Shown here piece after piece: positions 8,384-17,136 of a DNA stretch of 34,042 nt (the first letter of the stretch is position 1; every line of letters starts with the position of its first letter). The DNA comes from an uncultured Lachnospiraceae bacterium (GTDB lineage Bacteria > Bacillota > Clostridia > Lachnospirales > Lachnospiraceae): NCBI GenBank assembly GCA_947625755.1, contig CANQPJ010000021.1, positions 1 through 34,042 on the forward strand. The letters run 5' to 3'. The notes under the pieces were generated by a model. The model searched no databases, was not told the origin of the DNA, and saw only the letters and a list, made by a program, of their open reading frames with translations. Position numbers and translations under genes: made by a program.

Positions 8384-8416
8384 TTGACAAAAAAATTAAA
8401 AAGCAACCTGTATACT
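8384..8416 (+). promoter_or_regulatory. spoIIE promoter with 21-bp spacing (Spo0A-activated sigma-A type)
   Basis: The -35 TTGACA (8384-8389) is perfect and the -10 TATACT (8411-8416) near perfect, but they are 21 bp apart rather than 17. In B. subtilis, spoIIE and spoIIG promoters have just this over-long spacing and need Spo0A~P to let sigma-A polymerase initiate. Predicted start about 8423, with AAGGAGG at 8435-8441. Confidence 0.78.
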
Positions 8417-8450
8417 ACCTTGCATAAAAAAAGTAAGGAGGGTGTAAGGA

Positions 8451-10154
8451 ATGCAGAAGATATTGAAATCAAGCTTGTTATTAATTATAGGAATTGTATT
8501 GTGTTCATTACCAATGCTTGGATATTATTCAATGGGAGAAAGCTGGTATGGGGCATTGTGCCAGATAAAAGGACTGCCTGTCATTGCGTTACCAATGATG
8601 ATATATACGATATTTTATAATGGCGGCTGGCTTGCGGCCATGAAATATGGAACGATTATGGTGACTACGGGGATATGTGCTGTGCAATACAGGAGACTGG
8701 CTTTACAATATAATCCTTATATAACTGCGTTGATAGCAACTATAATCACTGTGTCGATGGAGACCTTGGACTGGTATCTGAACGGGATGGTGAAAACGGA
8801 GTTGTATGGGCTTGCTCCAATTACTATGCTGACATGGTCCATGACAGTGATATTTTCTTATTTTATTAATAAAATTGTGGATTATGTACCTACGAAAAAA
8901 ACATTACAGGAAGAAATTGACAAACAACAGCTCGTAAAAAATGAATATATTATGCGGACGTCCAAGGCTTTTCGAAATCTGGCGGATGAAATCAAAAAAA
9001 TGTCAGGAATCGATGACGATTACAGCGTATCTATGGAAGGTGTTGTTTCCAAAGAAATTGCCAAAGGTGCATGCAGCGGATGTGAAAATGGACAAATACA
9101 GTATTTAGAGAGGGCAAAAATCAATTATTTATGGTACAACAAAATGCTGGAAACCAGAGAGGCAATGGCAATACAGTTTAATGAAATGGCAAAAGTCATG
9201 GAGAATTATACAAAGCCGGTATATGATGAGAAAAAGACACTGTTTGGTCTGGATGATTATATCAAGCATAAATTGCGGGAGCAAAAAATTATTGCAAGAA
9301 AAATATTTATCCATGAAAACAGTAAGGGAATGCTGGAAATACGATTGTTTGCCAAAAAAAAGAGAAAAACAGATATTAGCGCTGAAGTTATAAAAAGTGT
9401 AATTTCAGAGGCAGTTGGGAAAAAAGTCAGACTGTCCGAGGGATGCATAATTGATGTAACGGATGAATATAATGAATATGTTCTGTTTGAGGAAGTAAAC
9501 TTTATGACAATCAGTGGCACGGCAAGGCAGACAAAGGGCAATGAAAGTTACTCCGGAGATAACTTTGCTGTCATGACTCTGGACAGCGGTCAGACATTTA
9601 TGAGTATATGCGATGGAATGGGTTCAGGAAAAAGAGCAAAAGGGTACAGCGAAATGATTATTGATTTGCTGGAAAAAATGATTGACAGCGGATTGGAAGA
9701 GAGTACCATACTCAAATTAGCCAACTCCATTATGTTGACAGGAAATCAGTGGCAGGAGCCGGCAGCTGTAGATATGGCATTGATTGACCAGTATTCCGGA
9801 ATATGCCAGTTTTTAAAACTGGGCGCGGCATGTACTTATATCAAAAGAGGAAACTGGGTAGAGTGCATAAAGTCAACATCCCTTCCTATGGGAGTTTTGG
9901 AGGAAGTTGATATGGAGACGATTACAAAGAAATTATATGATGGTGACTTTGTAATTATGGTATCAGATGGAATCGTAGATGCATTGGACAGTCCGGATAA
10001 GGAGGAAGCGATGGGAAGAATTATTATGGATATTAATACTGCCAATCCAAAACAGATGGCAATTAATATTTTGAGTCAGGCGTTGGTAAAATGTAAAGGA
10101 ATTCCGACAGATGATATGACAGTAATATGTACGGGAATATGGGAAAAAGTATAA
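8451..10154 (+). CDS. spoIIE: Stage II sporulation protein E, PP2C-type phosphatase (short form)
   Basis: Dephosphorylates the anti-anti-sigma factor SpoIIAA so that sigma-F becomes active in the forespore; also acts at the polar septum. The last ~210 residues are a PP2C-like phosphatase with SGDNFAVM (368-375), the metal motif DGMGSG at 388-393 and VSDGIVDA around residue 505. The N-terminal membrane part (residues 1-145) holds only four or five hydrophobic helices, against ten in B. subtilis SpoIIE, and the whole protein is 567 residues against about 827. A central region (150-360) includes a CSGC pair at 208-211. The start is fixed by AAGGAGG. The promoter carries Spo0A features. Confidence 0.92.
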   Translation: MQKILKSSLLLIIGIVLCSLPMLGYYSMGESWYGALCQIKGLPVIALPMMIYTIFYNGGWLAAMKYGTIMVTTGICAVQYRRLALQYNPYITALIATIITVSMETLDWYLNGMVKTELYGLAPITMLTWSMTVIFSYFINKIVDYVPTKKTLQEEIDKQQLVKNEYIMRTSKAFRNLADEIKKMSGIDDDYSVSMEGVVSKEIAKGACSGCENGQIQYLERAKINYLWYNKMLETREAMAIQFNEMAKVMENYTKPVYDEKKTLFGLDDYIKHKLREQKIIARKIFIHENSKGMLEIRLFAKKKRKTDISAEVIKSVISEAVGKKVRLSEGCIIDVTDEYNEYVLFEEVNFMTISGTARQTKGNESYSGDNFAVMTLDSGQTFMSICDGMGSGKRAKGYSEMIIDLLEKMIDSGLEESTILKLANSIMLTGNQWQEPAAVDMALIDQYSGICQFLKLGAACTYIKRGNWVECIKSTSLPMGVLEEVDMETITKKLYDGDFVIMVSDGIVDALDSPDKEEAMGRIIMDINTANPKQMAINILSQALVKCKGIPTDDMTVICTGIWEKV

Positions 10155-10188
10155 GAAATTTGACAGAAAAACAAGCATAAAGTATCAT

Positions 10189-11547
10189 ATGGATATGATT
10201 AAAAAAATGTTAGATTTTGTAAATAAAAACAGAATATTTGAATATGGGAACAGTGTCATTCTGGGAGTTTCCGGGGGCGCTGATTCTATCTGTATGTTAC
10301 ATTTACTCAATTCCATCAAAAAAGAATTGGGGTTGAAATTGTACGTGGTGCACGTGCATCATGGAATCAGAGCGCAAGAGGCGGACAGAGATGCAGAATT
10401 TGTCAGACAGATTTGTGAAAGTCTGGATGTGCCATGCAAAATTTTTCACCTTAACATACCTGCCATAGCAAGGCAGAAAAAAATGTCCGAAGAGGAAGCG
10501 GGCAGACAGGCAAGATATGAGATTTTCGAAAAAATGGCAGAGGAATTGAAGGCTGATAAAATTGCAGTGGCACATAATTTAAATGACAACAGCGAGACGG
10601 TGCTGTTCAATTTGTTCCGGGGAAGTAAATTAAAGGGGCTTACGGGCATCCCGGTAAAAAGGGGAAAAATTGTCAGACCGATGCTGTGTTTCAGCAGAGC
10701 AGAAATAGAAGAATATCTGGAAGAAAATCATTTGACATATTGTATGGACAGTACGAATCAGGAGACTTCATACAGCAGGAATAAGCTGCGAATGGAGGTA
10801 TTACCTTATATAAAAGATAATATTAACAGCAAGGCAGAATATAATATTGTAAGCGCTGCAGAAAGTCTTAAAGAAGTATATGACTATATAGAATGTCAGT
10901 CCAATAATGCCTACAAAAAATATGTATCAGATAATATCCTGTCAGATTCTGCAAAGGAACTGCCGCCGCTTATATTAAAGGAGGTAATCAGACAGTGGAT
11001 ATTCCATAACACAGGAAACCTGAAAGATATTACAGGAAAACATATCGATATGGTAGTGGAATTGCTGAATAATACTGTTTCAAAAAAAGTCAAATTACCG
11101 TATTCTATTACAATAAAAAAAGGATACAGGGAAATTGAATTTGAAAAAAAGTCCCAGCCGAAAGAAAAAATAAATCAGGTAATATTGGAGAATGGGCAGC
11201 TGCATCCGGTAGAAAAATTCTCGCTTTCCATTGAAAAAGCAGGAGAGAACAAAGAAAATATCCCGGATTTGCTGTATACGAAATGGCTTGATTATGATAA
11301 AATAAATAGATTGGTATTAAGAAATAGAATGCCGGGGGATTACATTATAGTAAACGACAAAGGAGGAAAGAAAAAGTTAAAAGATTATTTTATAGACATA
11401 AAAGTTCCAAGAGAAAAACGTGATGAAATTCTGGTAGCTGCTGATGGAAGTCATGTTGCGTGGATTATCGGCTATAGGATAAGCGAATTTTTTAAGGTGA
11501 CGAATGAGACAAAACATATATTAAAATTAACGTATGATAAGGAGTAA
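10189..11547 (+). CDS. tilS: tRNA(Ile)-lysidine synthetase
   Basis: Converts C34 of the CAU anticodon of tRNA-Ile to lysidine using ATP and lysine, so that AUA is read as isoleucine; essential. The 452-residue sequence has the PP-loop motif SGGADS at residues 28-33 in an N-type ATP pyrophosphatase domain (to about 200), a middle linker domain, and the C-terminal TilS domain with LRNRMPGDYI and KKKLKDYFID. The ribosome binding site is weak, and an ATG at 10195 is an alternative start. The position between spoIIE and hpt is conserved in Firmicutes. Its stop lies 4 bp before the hpt start. Confidence 0.95.
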   Translation: MDMIKKMLDFVNKNRIFEYGNSVILGVSGGADSICMLHLLNSIKKELGLKLYVVHVHHGIRAQEADRDAEFVRQICESLDVPCKIFHLNIPAIARQKKMSEEEAGRQARYEIFEKMAEELKADKIAVAHNLNDNSETVLFNLFRGSKLKGLTGIPVKRGKIVRPMLCFSRAEIEEYLEENHLTYCMDSTNQETSYSRNKLRMEVLPYIKDNINSKAEYNIVSAAESLKEVYDYIECQSNNAYKKYVSDNILSDSAKELPPLILKEVIRQWIFHNTGNLKDITGKHIDMVVELLNNTVSKKVKLPYSITIKKGYREIEFEKKSQPKEKINQVILENGQLHPVEKFSLSIEKAGENKENIPDLLYTKWLDYDKINRLVLRNRMPGDYIIVNDKGGKKKLKDYFIDIKVPREKRDEILVAADGSHVAWIIGYRISEFFKVTNETKHILKLTYDKE

Positions 11548-11551
11548 AATT

Positions 11552-12076
11552 ATGATACATAAGATTACGGAGTATATCAGCGAAGAAAAATTAGATGCTA
11601 GAATCAGAGAGCTTGCAGCTCAAATCAGCAAGGATTATGCGGAAAAGGAAATCAGATTAATATGTATATTAAAGGGAAGCGTTTTTTACACATGCGAGTT
11701 AGCCAAGAGAATTACCGTTCCAATTACTCTTGATTTTATGAGCGTTTCCAGTTATGGTTCACAGACACAAAGTTCAGGAGATATTATAATAAAAAAAGAC
11801 TTAGATGAGAGCATTGAGGGGCGGGATGTGATTATTGTGGAAGATATTATTGACTCAGGAAATACATTAAGCAAGCTAATTCCAATGTTGCAGAAAAGAA
11901 ATCCGGCAAGCCTGAAAATTACAACTTTACTGGATAAGACGGACCGCAGAGAGGCAAAGGATGTTCAGGTAGATTATGTTGGATTTGAAATAGAAGATAA
12001 ATTTGTAGTGGGATATGGTCTGGATTATGACCAAAGCTATAGAGATTTACCATATATTGGAATTGTAGAATTATAA
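11552..12076 (+). CDS. hpt: Hypoxanthine phosphoribosyltransferase
   Basis: Purine salvage enzyme that makes IMP (and GMP) from hypoxanthine or guanine and PRPP. The 174-residue protein has the PRPP-binding signature [10 protein letters not shown] (residues 96-105), preceded by [11 protein letters not shown] near 41-51 and followed by LLDKTDRR. An upstream in-frame ATG at 11534 exists, but it lies inside tilS without a ribosome binding site; AAGGAG at 11539-11544 points to the ATG at 11552, which gives the normal length. It is in the conserved tilS-hpt-ftsH order. Confidence 0.95.
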   Translation: MIHKITEYISEEKLDARIRELAAQISKDYAEKEIRLICILKGSVFYTCELAKRITVPITLDFMSVSSYGSQTQSSGDIIIKKDLDESIEGRDVIIVEDIIDSGNTLSKLIPMLQKRNPASLKITTLLDKTDRREAKDVQVDYVGFEIEDKFVVGYGLDYDQSYRDLPYIGIVEL

Positions 12077-12099
12077 TTTTTGCATTTGAGGAGGCAGTT

Positions 12100-13926
12100 T
12101 TGAATAGTAAGGGTAGAAGCAGACTATCAAGAATATATTTAATTATTTTAGTTTTATTGTTAGTATATTTTCTTTATAGTTTTAGCAAAGGTTTTGTAAA
12201 AAATGATTATGTATACAGTGATTTTATAACAGATTTAAAAGCAGGACAGGTAACAGAACTGACAGTCAATCAAAATAAAGAAGTACCTACAGGTAAATTG
12301 ATTGTACAACTGAAAAATAATGAGTCAAAAGTTGTTTATGTGACGGATGTCAACAAAGTTATCGAAGAGGTTGAGCAGGTTAAGAAGGATTATAAAATAA
12401 CACTGAAGGTTCGTGTACCGGATGTAGATAGAGACAGCATTTTTCTAACCACAATTCTTCCAATGTTACTGTTGGGTGTTGTAGTGGTTGTAGTGCTTAT
12501 GATGATGAATGCAAATGCCGGAGGAGGCGCCGGCAAAATGGCAAACTTTGGAAAAAGCCGTGCAAGAATGGTAATTGAGATTAAAAATATGGATTTTTCA
12601 AAGGTTGCCGGATTAGACGAGGAAAAAGAGGAACTTGAGGAGATTGTGGATTTCCTGAAAGCTCCTAAAAAATATATTAATCTGGGTGCCCGCATTCCAA
12701 AGGGTATCCTGTTAGAGGGCCCTCCGGGAACAGGTAAGACATTGCTGGCAAAAGCTACCGCAGGAGAGGCAGGAGTTCCGTTCTTTACAATCTCCGGTTC
12801 GGATTTTGTAGAAATGTTTGTTGGTGTTGGCGCATCCCGTGTAAGAGATTTGTTCGCACAGGCGAAGAAGAACGCCCCATGTATTGTGTTTATTGACGAG
12901 ATAGATGCAGTTGCAAGAAGAAGAGGAACCGGCATGGGCGGCGGACATGATGAACGAGAACAGACATTGAATCAGATGCTTGTGGAAATGGATGGATTCG
13001 GTGTCAATGAAGGAATTATTGTTATGGCAGCTACCAACCGTGTAGATATTCTTGATCCGGCTATTTTGAGACCGGGACGTTTTGACAGAAAAGTTGTGGT
13101 AGGCAGACCGGACGTCAAGGGAAGGACAGAAATTCTTGAGGTTCATGCAAAAAATAAACCGATTGGCGATGATGTTGATTTGGAACAGATTGCAAGAATC
13201 ACTGCCGGATTTACAGGCGCAGATCTTGAGAATCTTTTAAATGAGGCTGCAATTTTAGCGGCAAAAGCAGAAAAAGTATATATTACCCAGGAAGAAATTA
13301 ATCAGGCAATGATTAAGGTGGGTATTGGCAAGGAAAAGAGGAGCAAAATTATATCGGAAAAGGAAAAACGTATCACAGCTTACCATGAATCCGGGCATGC
13401 GATTTTATTTCATGTACTGCCGGATGTGGGACCGGTTCATACGGTATCTGTTATTCCAACCGGACTAGGAGCAGCAGGCTATACAATGCCTCTTCCGGAA
13501 AAGGATGAGATGTTCCTTACAAGAGGGAAAATGCTGCAGGATATTATGGTGAGTCTGGGTGGACGTATTGCAGAAGAGTTAATATTAGATGATATTACAA
13601 CCGGCGCGTCTCAGGATATTAAGCAGGCTACGGCAGCTGCCAAGGCTATGGTTACAAAATATGGATTTTCAGAACGGCTAGGGCTTATTAATTATGATGA
13701 CGATTCCGAAGATGTGTTTATCGGAAGGGATTTAGCACACTCAAAAGGATATGGCGAGAACACAGCCTCTGCAATAGACGAAGAAGTGCGGAGTATTGTG
13801 GACGAGTGCTATAGCAAAGCGAAAGCCATTATTGAAAAACATATAGAACAATTACATGCTTCGGCGGCATTATTGTTAGAAAAAGAAAAAATCGGGCAAA
13901 AAGAGTTTGAAGCACTGTTTGATTAG
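12100..13926 (+). CDS. ftsH: ATP-dependent zinc metalloprotease FtsH
   Basis: Membrane-anchored AAA+ protease that degrades misfolded membrane proteins and regulatory proteins. The 608 residues show: a transmembrane helix at 11-28, an extracytoplasmic segment, a second helix at about 118-136, the AAA domain with Walker A GPPGTGKT (207-214), Walker B VFIDEID, the second region of homology with RPGRFDR, and the zinc site HESGH at 429-433. The start codon is TTG at 12100 behind GAGGAGG; no ATG gives a complete first membrane helix. It ends 34 bp before the glycoside hydrolase gene, suggesting cotranscription. Confidence 0.96.
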   Translation: MNSKGRSRLSRIYLIILVLLLVYFLYSFSKGFVKNDYVYSDFITDLKAGQVTELTVNQNKEVPTGKLIVQLKNNESKVVYVTDVNKVIEEVEQVKKDYKITLKVRVPDVDRDSIFLTTILPMLLLGVVVVVVLMMMNANAGGGAGKMANFGKSRARMVIEIKNMDFSKVAGLDEEKEELEEIVDFLKAPKKYINLGARIPKGILLEGPPGTGKTLLAKATAGEAGVPFFTISGSDFVEMFVGVGASRVRDLFAQAKKNAPCIVFIDEIDAVARRRGTGMGGGHDEREQTLNQMLVEMDGFGVNEGIIVMAATNRVDILDPAILRPGRFDRKVVVGRPDVKGRTEILEVHAKNKPIGDDVDLEQIARITAGFTGADLENLLNEAAILAAKAEKVYITQEEINQAMIKVGIGKEKRSKIISEKEKRITAYHESGHAILFHVLPDVGPVHTVSVIPTGLGAAGYTMPLPEKDEMFLTRGKMLQDIMVSLGGRIAEELILDDITTGASQDIKQATAAAKAMVTKYGFSERLGLINYDDDSEDVFIGRDLAHSKGYGENTASAIDEEVRSIVDECYSKAKAIIEKHIEQLHASAALLLEKEKIGQKEFEALFD

Positions 13927-13960
13927 AATAATATCTGATGAGAGTATTAGGAGGCAGATG

Positions 13961-15991
13961 ATGATAAATCAGGATATATTATTTCATGATGGAACAAGTC
14001 AGTTTTGTTGCTTGAATAGCAGACAACAATCATACAATATAATTCTCAGAGCAAATAAAGGCACTATTGCAAGTGCCTTTTTATGCGTTAATGGAGAAGA
14101 AAAAAGAATGAAACGCCAAAAGGCAGATACTTATTTTGAATACTATGAGGCAGTGCTTGATACTTCCGATACAATGTATTCTTATTACTTTAAGGCTGTA
14201 ACTTTGGATGGTGTAATTTATTACAATATGTTTGGTATTCATCAGGAAATCCCCGAAGGCGGAGAATTTGAACTGATGCCCGGATTTGAAACGCCGGAAT
14301 GGGCAAAGGGTGCAGTAATGTATCAGATTATGGTAGACAGATTCTGTAATGGGGACACTACAAATGATGTTGTAGATAATGAATATGTTTATATCGGAAA
14401 GGGCGTATCAAAAGTGCAGGATTGGAATGAATGTCCTGCGGCAGATGGTACGAGACAGTTTTATGGCGGTGATTTAAAAGGAGTAATAGACAAACTGGAT
14501 TATCTGGAAAAATTAGGAATTGATGTTATATATATGAATCCTATTTTTGTTTCGCCTTCCAATCACAAATATGACATACAGGATTACGATTATATAGACC
14601 CGCATTTTGGAAAGATAGTAAAAGATGGAGGGGCGGTGGTTGGAGCTGATGAAACAGACAACAGAAATGCCACAAAATATAAAATCAGAACAACGGATAA
14701 GGAAAATCTGGAGGCAGGCAATCAGCTCTTTGCGGAGTTGGTTGAAAAAGCCCATGCACGCGGAATAAAGATTATTATAGACGGGGTGTTTAATCACTGT
14801 GGTTCTTTTAACAAATGGATGGATAGAGAAGCAATATATAAAGGAAACAGTGATTATCAGGTAGGCGCGTATGAAGCCAAGGAAAGTCCTTATAATTCTT
14901 ATTTTAAATTTACAGAAGAAAACTGGCCTGATAATGAAAAATATGAGGGCTGGTGGGGATTTGATACGCTTCCAAAATTAAATTATGAAGAGAGCGAAGA
15001 ATTGTGCAGGTATATTATAGAAGTTGCAAAGAAATGGGTATCACCTCCGTTTAATGCAGACGGATGGAGATTAGATGTGGCGGCAGATTTGTCCCACAGT
15101 CCGGAATTTAATCATCAATTTTGGAAAAGGTTTAGAAAAGCTGTAAAAAAAGAAAACCCGAATGCCCTGATATTGGCAGAACATTACGGTGACGCACATG
15201 CATGGCTGATGGGAGATGAATGGGATACCGTCATGAATTATGATGCTTTCATGGACCCGGTGACATGGTTCTTAACAGGGGTAGATAAACATTCTGACCA
15301 TGCAAATCCGGCAGCATGTGGTGATGGAGAACAGTTTGTAAATACGATGCAGTATCAGATGTCCAGAATGCAGAATCAGTCGCTGCTGACAGCCATGAAC
15401 GAATTGTCGAATCATGACCATTCCAGATTTATGACCAGAACAAATAAAATGGTAGGAAGGGTCGGAACTGTTGGATCAAAAGCTGCGGAAGAGAATATTG
15501 ATAAGGCGATATTTAAACAGGGAGTCGTTATGCAGATGACATTGCCGGGGGCACCTACATTATATTATGGTGACGAAGCAGGTGTCTGCGGCTGGACGGA
15601 CCCGGATAATAGAAGAACATATCCATGGGGAAACGAAGATATAGAGATATTAGAGTTTTATCGTGAGGCAATATGTATACATAAACAAAACGAAGTATTG
15701 AAGAAAGGTTCTTATATGCCTCTGTCCGCCGGTGAAGATTATGTCTGTTATGGAAGATTTTTGGGAAAGGATGCTGTAATAACAGCAGTGAACACATCTC
15801 AACAGGATAAAGAAATGCAGATTCCGGTATGGATGCTGGGCAGTGAAAGTAAGAAATGGGAAAGAATTTTGGAGACAAACAGAGAATTATATAATTGTGG
15901 AAAAATGGCGGTGAATGTGGATAATGGAAATATCTCTATTGTAGTAAAAGCCAATAGTTCCGTGATTTATCAAAATTGTTCATTAGAATAA
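13961..15991 (+). CDS. GH13 alpha-glucan hydrolase, neopullulanase/cyclomaltodextrinase-like, cytoplasmic
   Basis: A 676-residue glycoside hydrolase family 13 enzyme that probably cleaves alpha-1,4 (perhaps alpha-1,6) bonds in imported maltodextrins. An N-terminal beta-domain (to about 110) is followed by the catalytic barrel with the four family motifs: DGVFNH, GWRLDVAAD with nucleophile D372, LAEHYG with acid/base E407, and NHDHSR with D486. SNHKYD and PGAPTLYYGDEAG are also typical of the neopullulanase group. No signal peptide is seen. The open frame extends back to 13907 inside ftsH, but AGGAGG at 13949-13954 fits the ATG at 13961 (or 13958). It follows ftsH closely, an unusual partner. 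Confidence 0.88.
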   Translation: MINQDILFHDGTSQFCCLNSRQQSYNIILRANKGTIASAFLCVNGEEKRMKRQKADTYFEYYEAVLDTSDTMYSYYFKAVTLDGVIYYNMFGIHQEIPEGGEFELMPGFETPEWAKGAVMYQIMVDRFCNGDTTNDVVDNEYVYIGKGVSKVQDWNECPAADGTRQFYGGDLKGVIDKLDYLEKLGIDVIYMNPIFVSPSNHKYDIQDYDYIDPHFGKIVKDGGAVVGADETDNRNATKYKIRTTDKENLEAGNQLFAELVEKAHARGIKIIIDGVFNHCGSFNKWMDREAIYKGNSDYQVGAYEAKESPYNSYFKFTEENWPDNEKYEGWWGFDTLPKLNYEESEELCRYIIEVAKKWVSPPFNADGWRLDVAADLSHSPEFNHQFWKRFRKAVKKENPNALILAEHYGDAHAWLMGDEWDTVMNYDAFMDPVTWFLTGVDKHSDHANPAACGDGEQFVNTMQYQMSRMQNQSLLTAMNELSNHDHSRFMTRTNKMVGRVGTVGSKAAEENIDKAIFKQGVVMQMTLPGAPTLYYGDEAGVCGWTDPDNRRTYPWGNEDIEILEFYREAICIHKQNEVLKKGSYMPLSAGEDYVCYGRFLGKDAVITAVNTSQQDKEMQIPVWMLGSESKKWERILETNRELYNCGKMAVNVDNGNISIVVKANSSVIYQNCSLE

Positions 15992-16032
15992 AGGTAGGTA
16001 AAAAAGTTTTTTGTTAAGTTGTCAGGTATACG

Positions 16033-16560
16033 TGTAAAATCTTGAGAAATCCATGATGGGTGAGAATGAATTGCATATATTTTTGGGAAAACAAGCTAAA
16101 TATATATGTAAAATCTTGGGAAATCCATAGCAGGTGAGAATCAATTACATATATTTTTGGGAAAACAAGCCAAATATATATGTAAAATCTTGGGAAATCC
16201 ATGATGGGTGAGAATGAATTACATATATTTTTGGGAAAACAAGCCAAATATGTATGTAAAATCTTGAAAAATCCATAGCAAGTGAGAATGAATTACATAT
16301 ATTTTTTGGGAAAACAAACTAAATATATATGTAAAATCTTGAAAAACCCATGATGGGTGAGAATGAATTACATATTTTTTGGGGAAAACAAGCCAAATAT
16401 GTATGTAAAATCTTGGGAAATGCATGATGGGTGAGAATGAATTACATATATTTTTGGGAAAACAAGCCAAATATATATGTAAAATCTTGGGAAATCCATA
16501 GCAAGTGAGAACGAATTACATATATTCTTTACAAAACAAGCTAAATATATATGTAAATTA
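16033..16560. repeat. Tandem array of seven 74/75-bp units plus a partial eighth, each with a hairpin
   Basis: Units begin with TGTAAAAT at 16033, 16107, 16181, 16255, 16330, 16404 and 16478; a partial unit begins at 16552. The period is 74 bp except once 75 (one extra T). Each unit contains about 33 bp of conserved linker and a ~41-nt imperfect inverted repeat (for example 16145-16185) whose arms start TTACATATAT and end ATATATGTAA, with loop GAAAACAAG. The array fills the 3' space between the GH13 gene and a convergent minus-strand gene. Linkers are themselves conserved, so it is not CRISPR. Function unknown. Confidence 0.9.
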
Positions 16561-16666
16561 TAAATATAGCACGAGAATAGAGTTCACAAAAGACTATCCA
16601 AAAAATAAAAGGTGTAATTTTAGAACTTAAACTGAAAACAATAATTATCTAATAAATATAGAAAGA

Positions 16667-16702
16667 CAGAAACTGCATCCGCTAATGCGGATGCAGTTTC
16701 TG
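16667..16702. terminator. Perfect 16-bp hairpin in the convergent intergenic region
   Basis: CAGAAACTGCATCCGC (16667-16682) pairs completely with 16687-16702 around a TAAT loop. On the minus strand it follows the small surface-protein gene and is succeeded by a T-rich stretch (TCTTTCTATATTTATT), so it can serve as that gene's terminator. On the + strand it precedes a second, smaller terminator hairpin. Confidence 0.75.
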
Positions 16703-16709
16703 CTAATCA

Positions 16710-16738
16710 GGGACTTTTTAACAGTCCTTTTTTTTATT
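16710..16738 (+). terminator. Intrinsic terminator for + strand transcription after the repeat array
   Basis: A short stem GGACT (16711-16715) / AGTCC (16723-16727) is followed directly by eight T residues. It would stop a + strand transcript running out of the GH13 gene through the repeats, implying that the array can be part of a long 3' untranslated region. Confidence 0.6.
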
Positions 16739-16743
16739 AAATA

Positions 16744-17031
16744 TTATTTTGATTCTGAAAATCCTTTTTTTGCTACTAACATAATGCCTGCTGCTGTAAT
16801 TAATACAACAAATGGAATCATTGCCTGAACACCTGTCTCTACAGCATCAACACCTGTCTGTGGTGATTTATCAGAGCCATTTGGTGTATTTGGTTCCGGT
16901 GACCCCGATTCTGTTGTCTGCTCTTCAGTAGGAAGAATATCTCCTGTAGGGCTTGATTTTGCAAAACATGTAGTGCTTAATGCAAATGTTAATATGAAAG
17001 CAGCTAAAAGAACTAAAATATTTTTCTTCAT
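16744..17031 (-). CDS. Very small cell-wall-anchored surface protein with SPQTG sorting signal
   Basis: A 95-residue precursor with a clear signal peptide (MKKN then a hydrophobic core, likely cleaved after CFA at residue 24), a Pro/Thr/Ser/Glu-rich stretch, the sorting motif SPQTG at 56-60, a hydrophobic helix at about 70-87 and a basic tail KKGFSESK. SPQTG fits the (S/N/P)PxTG pattern of C. difficile sortase B. After both cleavages only about 35 residues would remain. The frame extends six codons further up, but GGAGG is within that extension, so the start is MKKN. It lies downstream of LCP and sortase B genes and has a possible promoter of its own. Function unknown. Confidence 0.8.
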   Translation of the reverse strand: MKKNILVLLAAFILTFALSTTCFAKSSPTGDILPTEEQTTESGSPEPNTPNGSDKSPQTGVDAVETGVQAMIPFVVLITAAGIMLVAKKGFSESK

Positions 17032-17074
17032 AATTATTATAACCTCCATTGATATTTATAAATACTCTTTTACC

Positions 17075-17102
17075 ATTATACAGCAATGACAAAAAAAAGC
17101 AA
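17075..17102 (-). promoter_or_regulatory. Possible promoter of the small surface-protein gene
   Basis: On the minus strand TTGCTT (17097-17102, 4 of 6 matches) and a perfect TATAAT (17075-17080) are separated by 16 bp, in the gap between the LCP gene stop and the small gene. This would let the substrate be expressed more strongly than the sortase upstream. Confidence 0.55.
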
Positions 17103-17136
17103 CATTTTTCTTTTATTTTAAAATTTATGGTATTAA

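Noticed and set aside
8384-8620. Open frame starting in the spoIIE promoter
   Set aside because: It begins within the -35 element, has no ribosome binding site and runs out of frame into spoIIE.
12390-12935. 181-codon minus-strand open frame
   Set aside because: Antisense to the FtsH AAA domain; low-complexity Ser/Thr/Pro/Ala composition typical of shadow frames.
16014-16470. Minus-strand open frames with repeated MACFPKNICNS-like peptides across the repeat array
   Set aside because: The unit is 74 bp, not a multiple of three, so the frame shifts each unit; no ribosome binding site; open only because the repeat lacks stops in that orientation.
16033-16560. CRISPR array
   Set aside because: The parts between the hairpins are conserved from unit to unit instead of unique spacers, and no cas gene is in the window.
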